NCBI GenBank assembly: GCA_963781305.1
Contig: CAWAFL010000001.1
Coordinates: 558,001-622,000 of the forward strand
Reading direction: 5' to 3'
DNA: 64,000 nt
DNA from: DASXMT01 sp963781305
GTDB taxonomy: Bacteria > Actinomycetota > Acidimicrobiia > Acidimicrobiales > RAAP-2
Shown here piece after piece: positions 24,857-33,797 of the stretch (position 1 is the first letter of the stretch; each line of letters opens with the position of its first letter). The position numbers and the translations under genes were made by a program. Under the pieces are notes generated by a model. That model worked only from the letters and a program-made list of their open reading frames with translations. It did no database searches and was not told where the DNA came from.

Positions 24857-25954
24857 TCACGTGGAGCGAGGGGCGATGGTGATGTGCATGGCTCGCTCCC
24901 CCTCGATCTCGTCACCGAGGGTCCGGAGAGCAAGATCCAGTTCATCGAGGTGCATCGTGTGGGTGTGCAGGCCGGACAGGTCCTGCTGGTTGGAAGACAG
25001 GTACCGAATCGCCTGCTCTTTCCCCCACTCGCTGACGCTATAGGCACCTCGCATGGTGAGCGCCTTGGCCAGGAGATGGTCGATGAGGACCGATGATTGC
25101 ACCGTCGACGCTTTCTTGGCTGCCAGCACCACGGTGCCCTCGGGCCTGGCGATCTCGCAGGCGTCGAGCACTGGTTGCATGGCGGTGGGCGTCGTGTCGA
25201 TGACCCTGTCCGCCATTCGACCGTCCGTCGCGGCGCGTACGGCTCCGAGCACCGACTCGGTCTCGCTGTCGACAGTATGGGTGGCGCCGAGGGACCGAGC
25301 CAGGTCGAGCTTCCAGCGACTCCGCTGTCGCCCGACGACCACGATGCGGTGGGCGCCGGCGTCGCGAGCGGCAATGACACAGGACAAGCCTCGCTGACCT
25401 GGGCCGAAGATCACGACCGTGTCGCCCGGCTCGGTGCCGGCCATGCGGACGCCCCAGTCGAATCCCGAGCCGAGGGGGTTGAAGAAGACGGCGTCCTCGG
25501 TGCTCAGGTGGTCCGGCAGGGGATACACACGGCTGTTGGCCCGAAGGATCATGTACTCGGCGAACCCACCGGAGAGTCCCGGTTCATTGGTGACGCTGGT
25601 CAGTCCATAAATGAGGCGGTGCTCACAGAACAGCCATCTTCCTGCCGTGCAGGGAGGACACGCTCCGCACGCCACCGTCGACTCCACTGCGACCCGGGCG
25701 CCCTCGGTGAGGCCCCATCGCTTCGACGCCGTATGTCCGCACGAGACGATGCGCCCGATCGTCTCGTGCCCGGCAACGACCGGAAATGGGACCATGGCGG
25801 CGAGCAGGCCCCGGTACTGGTCCCAGTCCGTTCCGCACATGCCGGTTGCCTCGACGGCAAGCAGGGCTTCGTCGTCGCCAAGCTCGCCGGGAACAGGGAG
25901 TCGCCGCAGCTCGATGTGACGAGCTCCGACCTGGACAGCAGCAAGGGCATCCAT
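24857..25954 (-). CDS. Zinc-binding medium-chain dehydrogenase
   Basis: With ATG 25954 the protein has 365 residues; ATG 25966 four codons upstream is an alternative. Catalytic zinc ligands lie in GMCGTDWDQYRG and GHETIG. The structural zinc motif is CGACPPCTAGRWLFC. The nucleotide-binding stretch GPGQRGLSCVIAARDAGAH has a GPGQRG variant of GxGxxG. It is an NAD(P)-dependent alcohol or polyol dehydrogenase, substrate unknown. It is divergent from the binding-protein-fold gene at 26128 with about 170 bp between, suggesting that the latter might sense or bind a related ligand (inference). Confidence 0.87.
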   Translation of the reverse strand: MDALAAVQVGARHIELRRLPVPGELGDDEALLAVEATGMCGTDWDQYRGLLAAMVPFPVVAGHETIGRIVSCGHTASKRWGLTEGARVAVESTVACGACPPCTAGRWLFCEHRLIYGLTSVTNEPGLSGGFAEYMILRANSRVYPLPDHLSTEDAVFFNPLGSGFDWGVRMAGTEPGDTVVIFGPGQRGLSCVIAARDAGAHRIVVVGRQRSRWKLDLARSLGATHTVDSETESVLGAVRAATDGRMADRVIDTTPTAMQPVLDACEIARPEGTVVLAAKKASTVQSSVLIDHLLAKALTMRGAYSVSEWGKEQAIRYLSSNQQDLSGLHTHTMHLDELDLALRTLGDEIEGERAMHITIAPRST

Positions 25955-26127
25955 GCAGCACCTCATCGAAGTATCCTGCGCCTCAGGACGAGGACCCCGG
26001 CGTCGACCGGGGAAGAGAACAGACAACCCTATCCTCGTTCCTCCTTGGCGCAGCGGTGTCGAAGTGCCGTGCCACGACGCCAGTGATGGGTTGGGCCCAG
26101 AGACACGACGAAGACGGGGTTCCCACC

Positions 26128-27201
26128 GTGACCGAACCAATTCTCATTGGCGTACTGAACGACGGCGAGCGTCCGAGCGATTTCGACGCCGGCAGCGCGG
26201 CAAGCACCACGTACAGTCAGCTGGCCACAGACATGGCTCTGCCCATTGACGCGGCAATCGCCGCTGGTCGGATCGATCGCGACGTCGAGTTCGTCCAAGA
26301 GTACCGAGAGGGGCTACCCAACGGTACTGCCCATGCCGTCGGACAGGCATTCATTGCGCTGGTCGACGCCGGCGTCCTCCTGATCGTGGGCCCGGCCATC
26401 GGGGACAATGCCATTGTGGCCACGCCGTTCGCCGATGCCCACCGCACGCCCGCCATCAACTGGTCGGCATCCGAGCGAGCCCGGAGCGACTTCATGTTCC
26501 ACCTCCAGGTCGGCTCGCACGAGGACGAATCGATCCTGATGGCCCGGTACCTGGCGGCGAACGGCCATGAGCGCGTCGGGGTCGTCTACGACAAGACTCC
26601 CATCGGTCGTCGCCACCTGACCTTCTTCGAGGACGAATGTGAGCTCTTGGGCCTGGGGGTCGCGGTTCGCGTCTCGATTCCCCCGCTGGCCCCCGATGCC
26701 ACCGCACAGGTCGACACCCTGATCAACGAGCACGTCGACGGCATCGTGTACCTCGGTCTGGGCTGGGCCGGCCGCCAGGTGGCCCGGGCCAGAACGGCCC
26801 GCGCCTTCGCTGCTCCCGCCATCATGAACGCGGCCGGCATGCGGGGGGTGGACCCCGCCTACGCGCAGGACATCGACGGCTGGGTGTACCCCGACATGCA
26901 CTCCGACGGAAATACCACGCTGGCCGGCGTCCGACGACAGGTGGGAGAGGACCCGCCACGGGGAGCGGCGCTGGCCTTCGGATACGACATGGGCCAACTG
27001 GTGGCCGAGGCCATCGCTCGGGCGCCGGAGCTCAACCGTTTCGGCATCCGAGCAGGACTGGAGGAGACCAAGCTCATACCGGCAGCTGAGGGACACGAGG
27101 GGACGACCCTGGGATTCGGACGATGGGATCGCGGCGCGCTGAAGGGGAGCTACCTGGTGCTGAGGCAGTGGACAGACGGCCGCACGGTCGAGCTCGGTTG
27201 A
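26128..27201 (+). CDS. Periplasmic-binding-protein-fold (Peripla_BP_6) protein without signal peptide
   Basis: Using GTG 26128 the protein has 357 residues; an in-frame ATG at 26086 would add 14. Neither start yields a signal peptide: the chain begins with TEPILIGVLNDGERPSD, already the first strand of the fold. The family pattern continues with LIVGPAIGDNAIVATP, RVGVVYDKTPIGRRH and GWVYPDMHSDGN. It resembles LivJ/AmiC-type receptors. A cytoplasmic location suggests a sensor or carrier role rather than ABC import. It is divergent from an alcohol dehydrogenase and convergent with an SDR. Ligand unknown. Confidence 0.75.
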   Translation: MTEPILIGVLNDGERPSDFDAGSAASTTYSQLATDMALPIDAAIAAGRIDRDVEFVQEYREGLPNGTAHAVGQAFIALVDAGVLLIVGPAIGDNAIVATPFADAHRTPAINWSASERARSDFMFHLQVGSHEDESILMARYLAANGHERVGVVYDKTPIGRRHLTFFEDECELLGLGVAVRVSIPPLAPDATAQVDTLINEHVDGIVYLGLGWAGRQVARARTARAFAAPAIMNAAGMRGVDPAYAQDIDGWVYPDMHSDGNTTLAGVRRQVGEDPPRGAALAFGYDMGQLVAEAIARAPELNRFGIRAGLEETKLIPAAEGHEGTTLGFGRWDRGALKGSYLVLRQWTDGRTVELG

Positions 27202-27214
27202 CGGGACGCAGCCT

Positions 27215-27958
27215 CTATGCCATGTGCTTTCCGCCATTGACCCGCAGCACCTGTCCGGTCATGAACGAGGCCTGAGGAGAAGAGACGAAGGCGATGGCCG
27301 CGGCGATTTCTTCGGGTTTGCCCCAGCGGCCCATGGGCACGGAGTCCATCACCGTGGCCGCCGAGACCAGTGGGTCCGACTCCTCATCCGGTGCGGGCCA
27401 GGTCAGGATCGGACCTGGTGAAATCACGTTGACCCTCACGGCTGGGGCGGCCTCCAAGGCGAGCACCCGGCTGAATGCCTCGATACCCCCCTTGCTGGCC
27501 GCGTAGGCGGAAAAGCCATCGAGGGGGACAGCAGCGGACGCCGACGCAACGCTGACGATGCTGCCCCGGCCTGCGTCGAGCATGCGACTCAACCCGGCAC
27601 GACAGCAATAGAAGAGGCCGGTGAGGTTGGTGAGGATCACTTCGTCCCAGAGCTCATCGGTCATCTTGGTCACCCTCTCTGAGGGATAGATGCCGACGAT
27701 GTTGGCCAGGACGTCCACGCTTCCGAACATCTCATCGACCGCCCCGAACAGGTGATCCACGCTGTGCCGGGAGCGTTGATCGAACGGGATGGTACGAACA
27801 TCGGCGTCCGTGCCCCTGCAGGCATCGGCCGTTGCCGCCAACCACTCCTCGTTGATGTCAGCGAGAACCAAATTCACGTTCTGCTGAGCGAACAATTCGG
27901 CTGTCGCTCTGCCGATACCGTGCCCTGCTCCGGTCACTATGACGGTGTTCGGTGACAT
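27215..27958 (-). CDS. SDR family oxidoreductase
   Basis: The 247-residue protein starts at ATG 27958 with AAGGGAA just upstream. It has the classical SDR parts: TGAGHGIGRATAE (NAD(P) binding), LANIVGIYPSE, SVASASAAV (catalytic Ser) and YAASKGG (Tyr, Lys). It is clearly paralogous to the frameshifted SDR at 47413-48167: both share LVLAD.N..WLAATA, PFDQRSR, and SRVLALEAAP. It is convergent with the signal-less binding protein and divergent from an LLM gene. It is probably an alcohol or 3-hydroxyacyl dehydrogenase of the local catabolic set. Confidence 0.88.
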   Translation of the reverse strand: MSPNTVIVTGAGHGIGRATAELFAQQNVNLVLADINEEWLAATADACRGTDADVRTIPFDQRSRHSVDHLFGAVDEMFGSVDVLANIVGIYPSERVTKMTDELWDEVILTNLTGLFYCCRAGLSRMLDAGRGSIVSVASASAAVPLDGFSAYAASKGGIEAFSRVLALEAAPAVRVNVISPGPILTWPAPDEESDPLVSAATVMDSVPMGRWGKPEEIAAAIAFVSSPQASFMTGQVLRVNGGKHMA

Positions 27959-28113
27959 GTTCCCTTGCCTCTCCACTTGCGTTCCCAGGTCCCGATCGAT
28001 CGGCGGTGACCGGCCTGTATCGTAGGCTCGCCATGCGGTGGCGCAGGCGAGGGACACCAACATCCGCCGGAACCCATCGACAGGCGACTGACGCGATCGG
28101 AGAGGCTGTAGAC

Positions 28114-29007
28114 ATGCGATTCGGAATCGGGTCCCCCATCGTTACCTTCTCCAACCCCGATTCGTGGGAGCGGAAAGCCGGTCCGAAAGACTTGGCCGAC
28201 ATAGCCACCGCAGCCGATCGCCTCGGGTTCTGGCACATGACCTGCTCCGAGCACATCGCCGTCCCCGACGGACCGTACGCAGGCTTTCCGTTCTGGGATC
28301 CGGTGGCGACGTTCGGCTATCTGGCCGCGGTCACCGAGCGAATTCGGTTCGTCACCTACGTCTTGATCCTCGGGCTCCACCATCCCCTCGCCATCGCCAA
28401 GCAATACGGAACGGTCGACATGATCTCGGGCGGCAGGCTCGTCTTGGGACTGGGCGTGGGCAACGTCGAAGAGGAGTTCGACGCATTGGGGGCATCGTTC
28501 GCAGACAGGGGCGCTCGGGCCGACGATGCGCTGCTGGCCCTGAAGGCCACTTTGTCGCGCCGCAGCGTGAGCTATCACGGTCCCTATTACCACTATGACC
28601 AGCTCATCGTGGACCCCCACGCGGTCCAGCCCTCGGTGCCGCTGTGGATCGGCGGCCACTCCCGACGCTCGTTCGTGCGGGCGGTCGAACTGGGCGACGC
28701 ATGGATTCCTCCTCCGGCCGCGCACCGAGGACCCACCCCGACGGAGCTCGCCGCCATGGTGGCGACGACCGATCTGCCCGAGCGGTTCGACATCGGGGTC
28801 AGCGCCGATGCACCCATGGATCCGATGAGCCAATCCGACCACTGCCTGGACGCGGTAGAGCGGTGGCGGCAGGCGGGGGCGACCGTGATGACGGTGGCCT
28901 TCGTGCACGAGTCGGCCGCGCACTACGTCGAGCAGCTCGAAGCATTCGCCGCACTGATCGGGCTCGAGGCCGCTGCGGCCCCGGATGCACCAGGAGGACT
29001 TCGATGA
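28114..29007 (+). CDS. LLM class flavin/F420-dependent oxidoreductase
   Basis: The start is ATG 28114, with GGAGAGG about 7 bases upstream, giving 297 residues. The fold landmarks are CSEHIAVPDGPYAG, TERIRFVTYVLILGL, DMISGGRLVLGLGVG and PLWIGGHSRRS. The stop overlaps the SDR start as ATGA, so the two enzymes are made together, and a SnoaL-like gene follows in convergent orientation. The same three families recur at 42297-44714. I infer successive oxidation and dehydrogenation of one substrate. Confidence 0.87.
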   Translation: MRFGIGSPIVTFSNPDSWERKAGPKDLADIATAADRLGFWHMTCSEHIAVPDGPYAGFPFWDPVATFGYLAAVTERIRFVTYVLILGLHHPLAIAKQYGTVDMISGGRLVLGLGVGNVEEEFDALGASFADRGARADDALLALKATLSRRSVSYHGPYYHYDQLIVDPHAVQPSVPLWIGGHSRRSFVRAVELGDAWIPPPAAHRGPTPTELAAMVATTDLPERFDIGVSADAPMDPMSQSDHCLDAVERWRQAGATVMTVAFVHESAAHYVEQLEAFAALIGLEAAAAPDAPGGLR

Positions 29008-29828
29008 GCCAGAAGATCGCATTCGTCACCGGAGCGAGCCGCGGCATCGGGCGGGCGTGCTCGATCTCGTTGGCTCAGGCCGGATTCGACGTGGTCATCA
29101 CGGCCAGGACCGTGGCCCCCGGCGAATCGCGAGAGCACTCCGTCACCGTCCACCAGTCCGACACGCAGCCGTTGCCCGGGTCGCTGCAAGAGACGGCGGC
29201 GATCATCGAACAGACCGGCCAACAGAGCCTGATCGTTCCGATGGACCTCTTGGATCGGGCCTCGGTCGGCGCGGGCATGGCACTCGCCCTCGAGCGATGG
29301 GGACCCGTCGATCTGCTCCTGCACAATGGTCGCTACGTGGGTCCGGGCATGATGGACGTGATCCTCGACACGCCCATCGACGCCTACGACAAGTTCCTCG
29401 AGGCGCATGTGATAGCGCAGCTGATCCTCACCAAGATGGCCCTCCCCGGCATGCTCCAACGAGGGAGCGGCACCATCATCACCATGGGTTCGGGAGCCGG
29501 CTACACCGACCCTCCCGCTCCGGCCGGGCAAGGAGGTTGGGGACTCGGCTACGGGATAGCCAAGGCAGCCAGCCATCGCCTGGTCGGCCACCTCAAGGTC
29601 GAATTCGCCGGGCGGGGAATTCGAGCGTTCAACGTCGACCCTGGCTACGTCAGGACCGAACGCAACCAATCGGTGTCGGACGGTCTCGACCACTCGACCG
29701 GAGCACCGCCGGAAGCCATTGGTGCCGTCATTGCCTGGCTGGCGACGTCCCTCGATGCCGATCCGCTCCACGGCTCCACGGTGATGGCCCAGGACCTGTG
29801 CCGGGAATCGGGGCTGTACCCCCTGTAG
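29004..29828 (+). CDS. SDR family oxidoreductase
   Basis: A 274-residue SDR with ATG 29004 overlapping the LLM stop; AGGAGG lies 8 bases upstream. Motifs are VTGASRGIGRA, LLHNGRYVGPG (in place of the usual NNAG) and a catalytic YGIAKAA. The loop before the catalytic Tyr (GSGAGYTDPPAPAG) is long and proline-rich. The LHNG variant places it in a divergent SDR subgroup. It is the second gene of the LLM-SDR pair. Substrate unknown. Confidence 0.87.
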   Translation: MSQKIAFVTGASRGIGRACSISLAQAGFDVVITARTVAPGESREHSVTVHQSDTQPLPGSLQETAAIIEQTGQQSLIVPMDLLDRASVGAGMALALERWGPVDLLLHNGRYVGPGMMDVILDTPIDAYDKFLEAHVIAQLILTKMALPGMLQRGSGTIITMGSGAGYTDPPAPAGQGGWGLGYGIAKAASHRLVGHLKVEFAGRGIRAFNVDPGYVRTERNQSVSDGLDHSTGAPPEAIGAVIAWLATSLDADPLHGSTVMAQDLCRESGLYPL

Positions 29829-29868
29829 CCCTGTGCCCCCTGTAGGACGGAGTGGAGGCGCGGCGGCG

Positions 29869-30366
29869 CTATTCGACTCCTCGGGCCAAGAGCTCGCGTG
29901 CTTCCCGACCGCCATCCAGCAGGCGGTTCACCCGACTGGTGATGCGCCACCCTTCGGGCCGGCGCACGAACTCCCACCGAGTGGCGGTCACGCGCCACGG
30001 GCGAAAGCCGTCGCCGTCGCGCACGTAGAGGTGGAAATAGCAGGTGGCAAAGGCGGTGTCCTCTTCGATCGAAAGCAACGGCATGGCGGCGACGTGGGCG
30101 GCCCCGCCATGTATCAGGGCCTGATGGGCCGAACCCTCGATCATGCCGGCAATGGCTTGGCGTCCGGACCACGAACCGACCTGGGCGTCGTACAGCCCTT
30201 CCTCGGTCCACAATCGGGACGCAACCTCGCTCGAGCCGCTATCTACGGCTGGGCCATAGGTCATGATCAGCTGGTACAGGGCCAGCTGATCTTCACAATG
30301 CCGGAGCCGTGTCTCGAGGGCCTGCACCATCGCGACGGTGACGGGCTCGCCTTGGGTAGTCGTCAT
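29869..30366 (-). CDS. SnoaL/NTF2-like protein
   Basis: The 165-residue protein has a short N-terminal helix (residues 12-28) and the NTF2 core YQLIMTYGPAVDSG, RLWTEEGLYDA, and the end RWEFVRRPEGWRITSRVNR. The last segment is nearly the same as in the protein at 42297-42788, so the two are recent paralogues. The family can act as dehydratase, isomerase or ligand carrier. It is convergent with the SDR at 29004 and divergent from the aldo/keto reductase at 30584, sharing a region that holds an operator-like site. Confidence 0.78.
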   Translation of the reverse strand: MTTTQGEPVTVAMVQALETRLRHCEDQLALYQLIMTYGPAVDSGSSEVASRLWTEEGLYDAQVGSWSGRQAIAGMIEGSAHQALIHGGAAHVAAMPLLSIEEDTAFATCYFHLYVRDGDGFRPWRVTATRWEFVRRPEGWRITSRVNRLLDGGREARELLARGVE

Positions 30367-30499
30367 TGAATGCCCTTCATATCGACGCTGTACGCGCGTG
30401 GGAACGGACTCTGAGCGATAGGGGGCAGCTTACGACTGGGACCGTCGTGGTCGGCACGGTCAGACCCGGCCCCTTGCGTTGCATCCCGGTTGCGGACCA

Positions 30500-30513
30500 A
30501 CCAAACGGTAGTT
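30500..30513. promoter_or_regulatory. Operator-like palindrome, site 3 of 3 (inverted)
   Basis: ACCAAACGGTAGTT reads, on the minus strand, CTAACTACCGTTTGGTTGG, matching the CTA.C.A.CGTTTGGT core of the other two sites. It lies between the SnoaL-like gene (start 30366) and the aldo/keto reductase (start 30584), 70 bp upstream of the latter. Confidence 0.5.
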
Positions 30514-30583
30514 AGCCTCGGTGGGCACGGGGCCGACGACCGGAAGACTGGGTCATGGCCAGCCAGAGGAGGCTGAATCGACG

Positions 30584-31606
30584 ATGCAGTACCGAAATTT
30601 CGGGAGCACCGGCATCAAAGTGTCCAATCTCTGTCTCGGCGCCATGATGTTCGGCACGTTCGGCAATCCCGACCACGAGGATTCGATCGGCATCATCCAT
30701 GCCGCGCTGGATGCGGGGATCAACTTCGTCGATACCGCGGACATGTACTCGGCGGGAGAGTCGGAGGAAATCGTCGGGAAGGCCCTCCAGGGGCGCAGGG
30801 ACGACGTCATCCTGGCCACCAAGGTCTTCATGCCCATGAGTAGGGACCGCAACCATCGTGGCAACTCACGCCGATGGATCATTCGCGAGTGCGAGGACAG
30901 TCTCCGCAGGCTTCAGACCGATTGGATCGACCTCTACCAGGTGCACCGACCGGACGTCTACACCAACATCGACGAGACCCTGGGTGCGCTCTCCGACCTG
31001 ATCCACCAGGGCAAGGTGCGCTACATCGGATCGTCCACCTTCCCATCGGAGGAGATCGTGGAGGCGCAGTGGGTGGCCGAGCGGCGCGGCCGGGAACGGT
31101 TCATCAGCGAGCAACCTCCCTATTCCATCTTCGCCCGCGGGATCGAAGCGGGAATCCTGCCCGTCTGCCAGCGGTACGAGATGGGCGTGCTGACCTGGAG
31201 TCCCCTCAACTCGGGCTGGCTGACCGGGCGCTATCGGTCGGGAGCAACGGCAGATCCCGAGGGTCGCTCGGCTCGAACCCCTGAGCAATTCGACCCGGCG
31301 GTGGAGACGAACCAACGCAAGCTGGCCCTGGTCGACGAGCTGCTGACTCTGGCCGCCGACGTAGGTGCGCCTCTCGTCCACGTGGCCCTGGCCTTCGTCC
31401 TTCGTCATCCCGCGGTGAGCGCGGCCATCATCGGGCCGCGGACGATGGAACAGCTGGTGAGCCAGCTTCCCGCCTCCGACCTGGTTCTCGACAATGCCAC
31501 CATGGACCGCATCGACGCCTTGGTACCGCCAGGAACCAATGTCAGCACTGACGATGCCGGCCACGTCCCACCCTCGATCGCATCGTCTTGGCGCCGACGT
31601 CGCTAG
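30584..31606 (+). CDS. Aldo/keto reductase
   Basis: The ATG at 30584 is preceded by AGAGGAGG, giving 340 residues. The AKR tetrad is visible: Asp and Tyr in DTADMYSAGESEE, Lys in VILATKVF, His in YQVHRPD. The NADPH-binding end AAIIGPRTMEQL fits the Kv-beta/YajO-like branch. It is a cytoplasmic NADPH-dependent carbonyl reductase, substrate unknown. It precedes the GMC oxidoreductase by 61 bp on the same strand, so alcohol/ketone interconversion on one substrate is plausible. Possible control by the site at 30500. Confidence 0.9.
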   Translation: MQYRNFGSTGIKVSNLCLGAMMFGTFGNPDHEDSIGIIHAALDAGINFVDTADMYSAGESEEIVGKALQGRRDDVILATKVFMPMSRDRNHRGNSRRWIIRECEDSLRRLQTDWIDLYQVHRPDVYTNIDETLGALSDLIHQGKVRYIGSSTFPSEEIVEAQWVAERRGRERFISEQPPYSIFARGIEAGILPVCQRYEMGVLTWSPLNSGWLTGRYRSGATADPEGRSARTPEQFDPAVETNQRKLALVDELLTLAADVGAPLVHVALAFVLRHPAVSAAIIGPRTMEQLVSQLPASDLVLDNATMDRIDALVPPGTNVSTDDAGHVPPSIASSWRRRR

Positions 31607-31667
31607 CGGCCGTCTCCGGACGCACTGGTCGTGAGCGGGAGGGCGGCACCCATCATGGGGCGTCAAC

Positions 31668-33788
31668 GTGACGACATCGCAGGCGTCCGGCGCCACGAAC
31701 AACGAGGCCGCTGACGTCCTCATCATTGGTGCGGGTGCGTCGGGAGGGGTGGCCGCCCTCCGCCTGGCTACGGCCGGACTCTCCGTTGTCTGTCTCGAAC
31801 AGGGCGACTGGCCCGATCGAGCGTCCTTTCGTGGATCATCGCCCGACTGGGAGCTGAACGCGCGCAAACAATGGTCAGCCGTTCCCAGCGTTCGCCGCGC
31901 CCGGGGCGACTACGCCATCGACTGCAAGGAATCGGACATCAGCGTCGCCAATTTCAATGGCGTGGGCGGCGGCACCGTGCTGTACAACGCCCAATGGCCC
32001 CGAATGATCCCGGCCGATTTCCACGTGAGATCCAGCGAGGGAATCGCTGACGACTGGCCGCTCACCTACGGCGAACTGAGCCCGTACTACGACCGGGTGG
32101 ACCGACAGTTCGGTGTCTCTGGTCTCGGGGGCAACCCCATATACCCGCCGGGCGCCGATCCTCCCCTACCACCGCTTCCCATCGGCGAGTCCGGAAGTCG
32201 CGTCGCCCGTGCGCACGCCCGACTGGGCTGGCACTGGTGGCCGGAGACCAACGCCATCCTGTCGGCGCCCTACGAGGGACGGCATCCGTGCGTGCAACGA
32301 GGAACGTGCACCCAAGGGTGCAACGAGGGAGCGAAGTCGTCCTCGGACCTGACCCACTGGCCGGCGGCTGTCGCCAACGGATGCCGGCTCATCACCGGGG
32401 CCACGGCCACCAGGATCCTGCTCGATCAGGCCGGTCGGGCCTGTGGAGCCAATTGGCTCGACCGGAACGGCACCGAGCACCGGTCCCTGGCCCGAGTGGT
32501 CCTGTGCGCAGCGAACGGCATCGGCACACCGAGGCTGTTGCTGTCCTCGGCATGCAACCGCTTCCCCGACGGGCTGGCCAACTCGTCGGGGCTGGTGGGT
32601 AAACGACTGATGATGCATCCGTTGGTCAGCGTGACCGGGTACTTCGAAGACAGCCTCTCTTCGTGGCAGGGGCAAGCCGGCGCACTGATCCAATCACTCG
32701 AGTTCTACCGGAGCCACGAAGAGCGTGGCTTCGTCCGGGGAGCCAGGTGGGCCTTGGGCCCGACCGGCGGACCGCTCGGCCTGGCCCTGGCCGGTCGGGT
32801 GTGGGGCGACGGCCACCACCAGTACATGCAGAAGCGGTTCGGCCGAGGGGCCCGTTGGGGCATCCTGTGCGAGGACCTTCCCGAGGACTCGAATCGCGTC
32901 GTCCTGTCCGATGAGGTGGACCCGCACTCCGGGATGGCCATCCCAAAAGTCATGTACCGCGTCAGCGACAACAGCCAGCTCATGCAAGCGTGGCACCAGG
33001 TGCGAGCCACCGAGTCCCTGGCCGAGGCGGGCGCGGTGTTCACCGAGGCCGAGAGCTTCCCCTTCTCTGGGCATGCCATGGGTACGGCGCGCATGGGAGA
33101 CGACCGGGGGTCCTCGGTGGTGAACCGATGGGGATTCGCCCATGACGTGCCCAACCTCGGTGTCATCGACGGGAGCGTGTTCGTCACCGCCGGGGGCATG
33201 AACCCGACCAGCACCATTTGCGCGCTGGCCCTGCGGACAGCCGACTACCTCGTCGCCCACCGCAACGAGCTCGGCGTGGCCGAGACGTCGATGTCGCTTG
33301 CCATCGAGGGGAAGGGACCGTCGGCCGACCAGCCGGCCGGCACTGCCCCCATCCCCGGCCGAGTGGGACGGGATGGACCCAGTGCAGTGGTGGGAGCCGA
33401 CCCGGACCAACGCGCACGAGAGCGGCTGGCGCGTCTGGCCAACCTGCTCATACCGGGGAGCGAGGCGAGCCCCTCAGCCGATCAGGTGGGTGTCAGCGGT
33501 GTGCTCCTGGACCAGGTCCTCCGGGCTCGGCCCGATCTGGCCGGGGCCCTGCAACGGGCTCTCGCCGACCCGTTCGACGACGCCGCCCGGCGACTCGAGG
33601 AGCTCCGGGCCGATGATGGATCGGCCTACCGTGCCGTGATCACCGTGGTGGCCGGCGGCTATTACCTCGACCCCCGTGCACAACGAGCTCTGGGCTATGC
33701 AGGCCAACAAGCCATCCAGCTGACGGCCCGCCAGGTCCCGGCCTACGTTCTCGACGGGCTCCTGGACGAGGTCGGAGACCCGACGTAA
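31668..33788 (+). CDS. GMC oxidoreductase fused to a gluconate 2-dehydrogenase subunit 3-like domain
   Basis: The 706-residue chain starts at GTG 31668. Residues 15-540 form a GMC/FAD oxidoreductase: IIGAGASGGVAAL, NGVGGGTVLYNAQW, the CVQRGTCTQGCNEG cluster, and the active-site pair GHAMGTARMG (His near 467) and GGMNPTSTI. After a proline/glycine linker, residues about 580-706 resemble the small subunit 3 of gluconate 2-dehydrogenase (LARLANLLIPGSE, DLAGALQRAL, AGGYYLDPRAQRALGY). In most bacteria that subunit is a separate gene. No cytochrome c subunit or signal peptide is seen. It probably oxidises a hydroxyl on an alicyclic or sugar-like compound. Confidence 0.83.
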   Translation: MTTSQASGATNNEAADVLIIGAGASGGVAALRLATAGLSVVCLEQGDWPDRASFRGSSPDWELNARKQWSAVPSVRRARGDYAIDCKESDISVANFNGVGGGTVLYNAQWPRMIPADFHVRSSEGIADDWPLTYGELSPYYDRVDRQFGVSGLGGNPIYPPGADPPLPPLPIGESGSRVARAHARLGWHWWPETNAILSAPYEGRHPCVQRGTCTQGCNEGAKSSSDLTHWPAAVANGCRLITGATATRILLDQAGRACGANWLDRNGTEHRSLARVVLCAANGIGTPRLLLSSACNRFPDGLANSSGLVGKRLMMHPLVSVTGYFEDSLSSWQGQAGALIQSLEFYRSHEERGFVRGARWALGPTGGPLGLALAGRVWGDGHHQYMQKRFGRGARWGILCEDLPEDSNRVVLSDEVDPHSGMAIPKVMYRVSDNSQLMQAWHQVRATESLAEAGAVFTEAESFPFSGHAMGTARMGDDRGSSVVNRWGFAHDVPNLGVIDGSVFVTAGGMNPTSTICALALRTADYLVAHRNELGVAETSMSLAIEGKGPSADQPAGTAPIPGRVGRDGPSAVVGADPDQRARERLARLANLLIPGSEASPSADQVGVSGVLLDQVLRARPDLAGALQRALADPFDDAARRLEELRADDGSAYRAVITVVAGGYYLDPRAQRALGYAGQQAIQLTARQVPAYVLDGLLDEVGDPT

Positions 33789-33797
33789 GCGCTCCGG

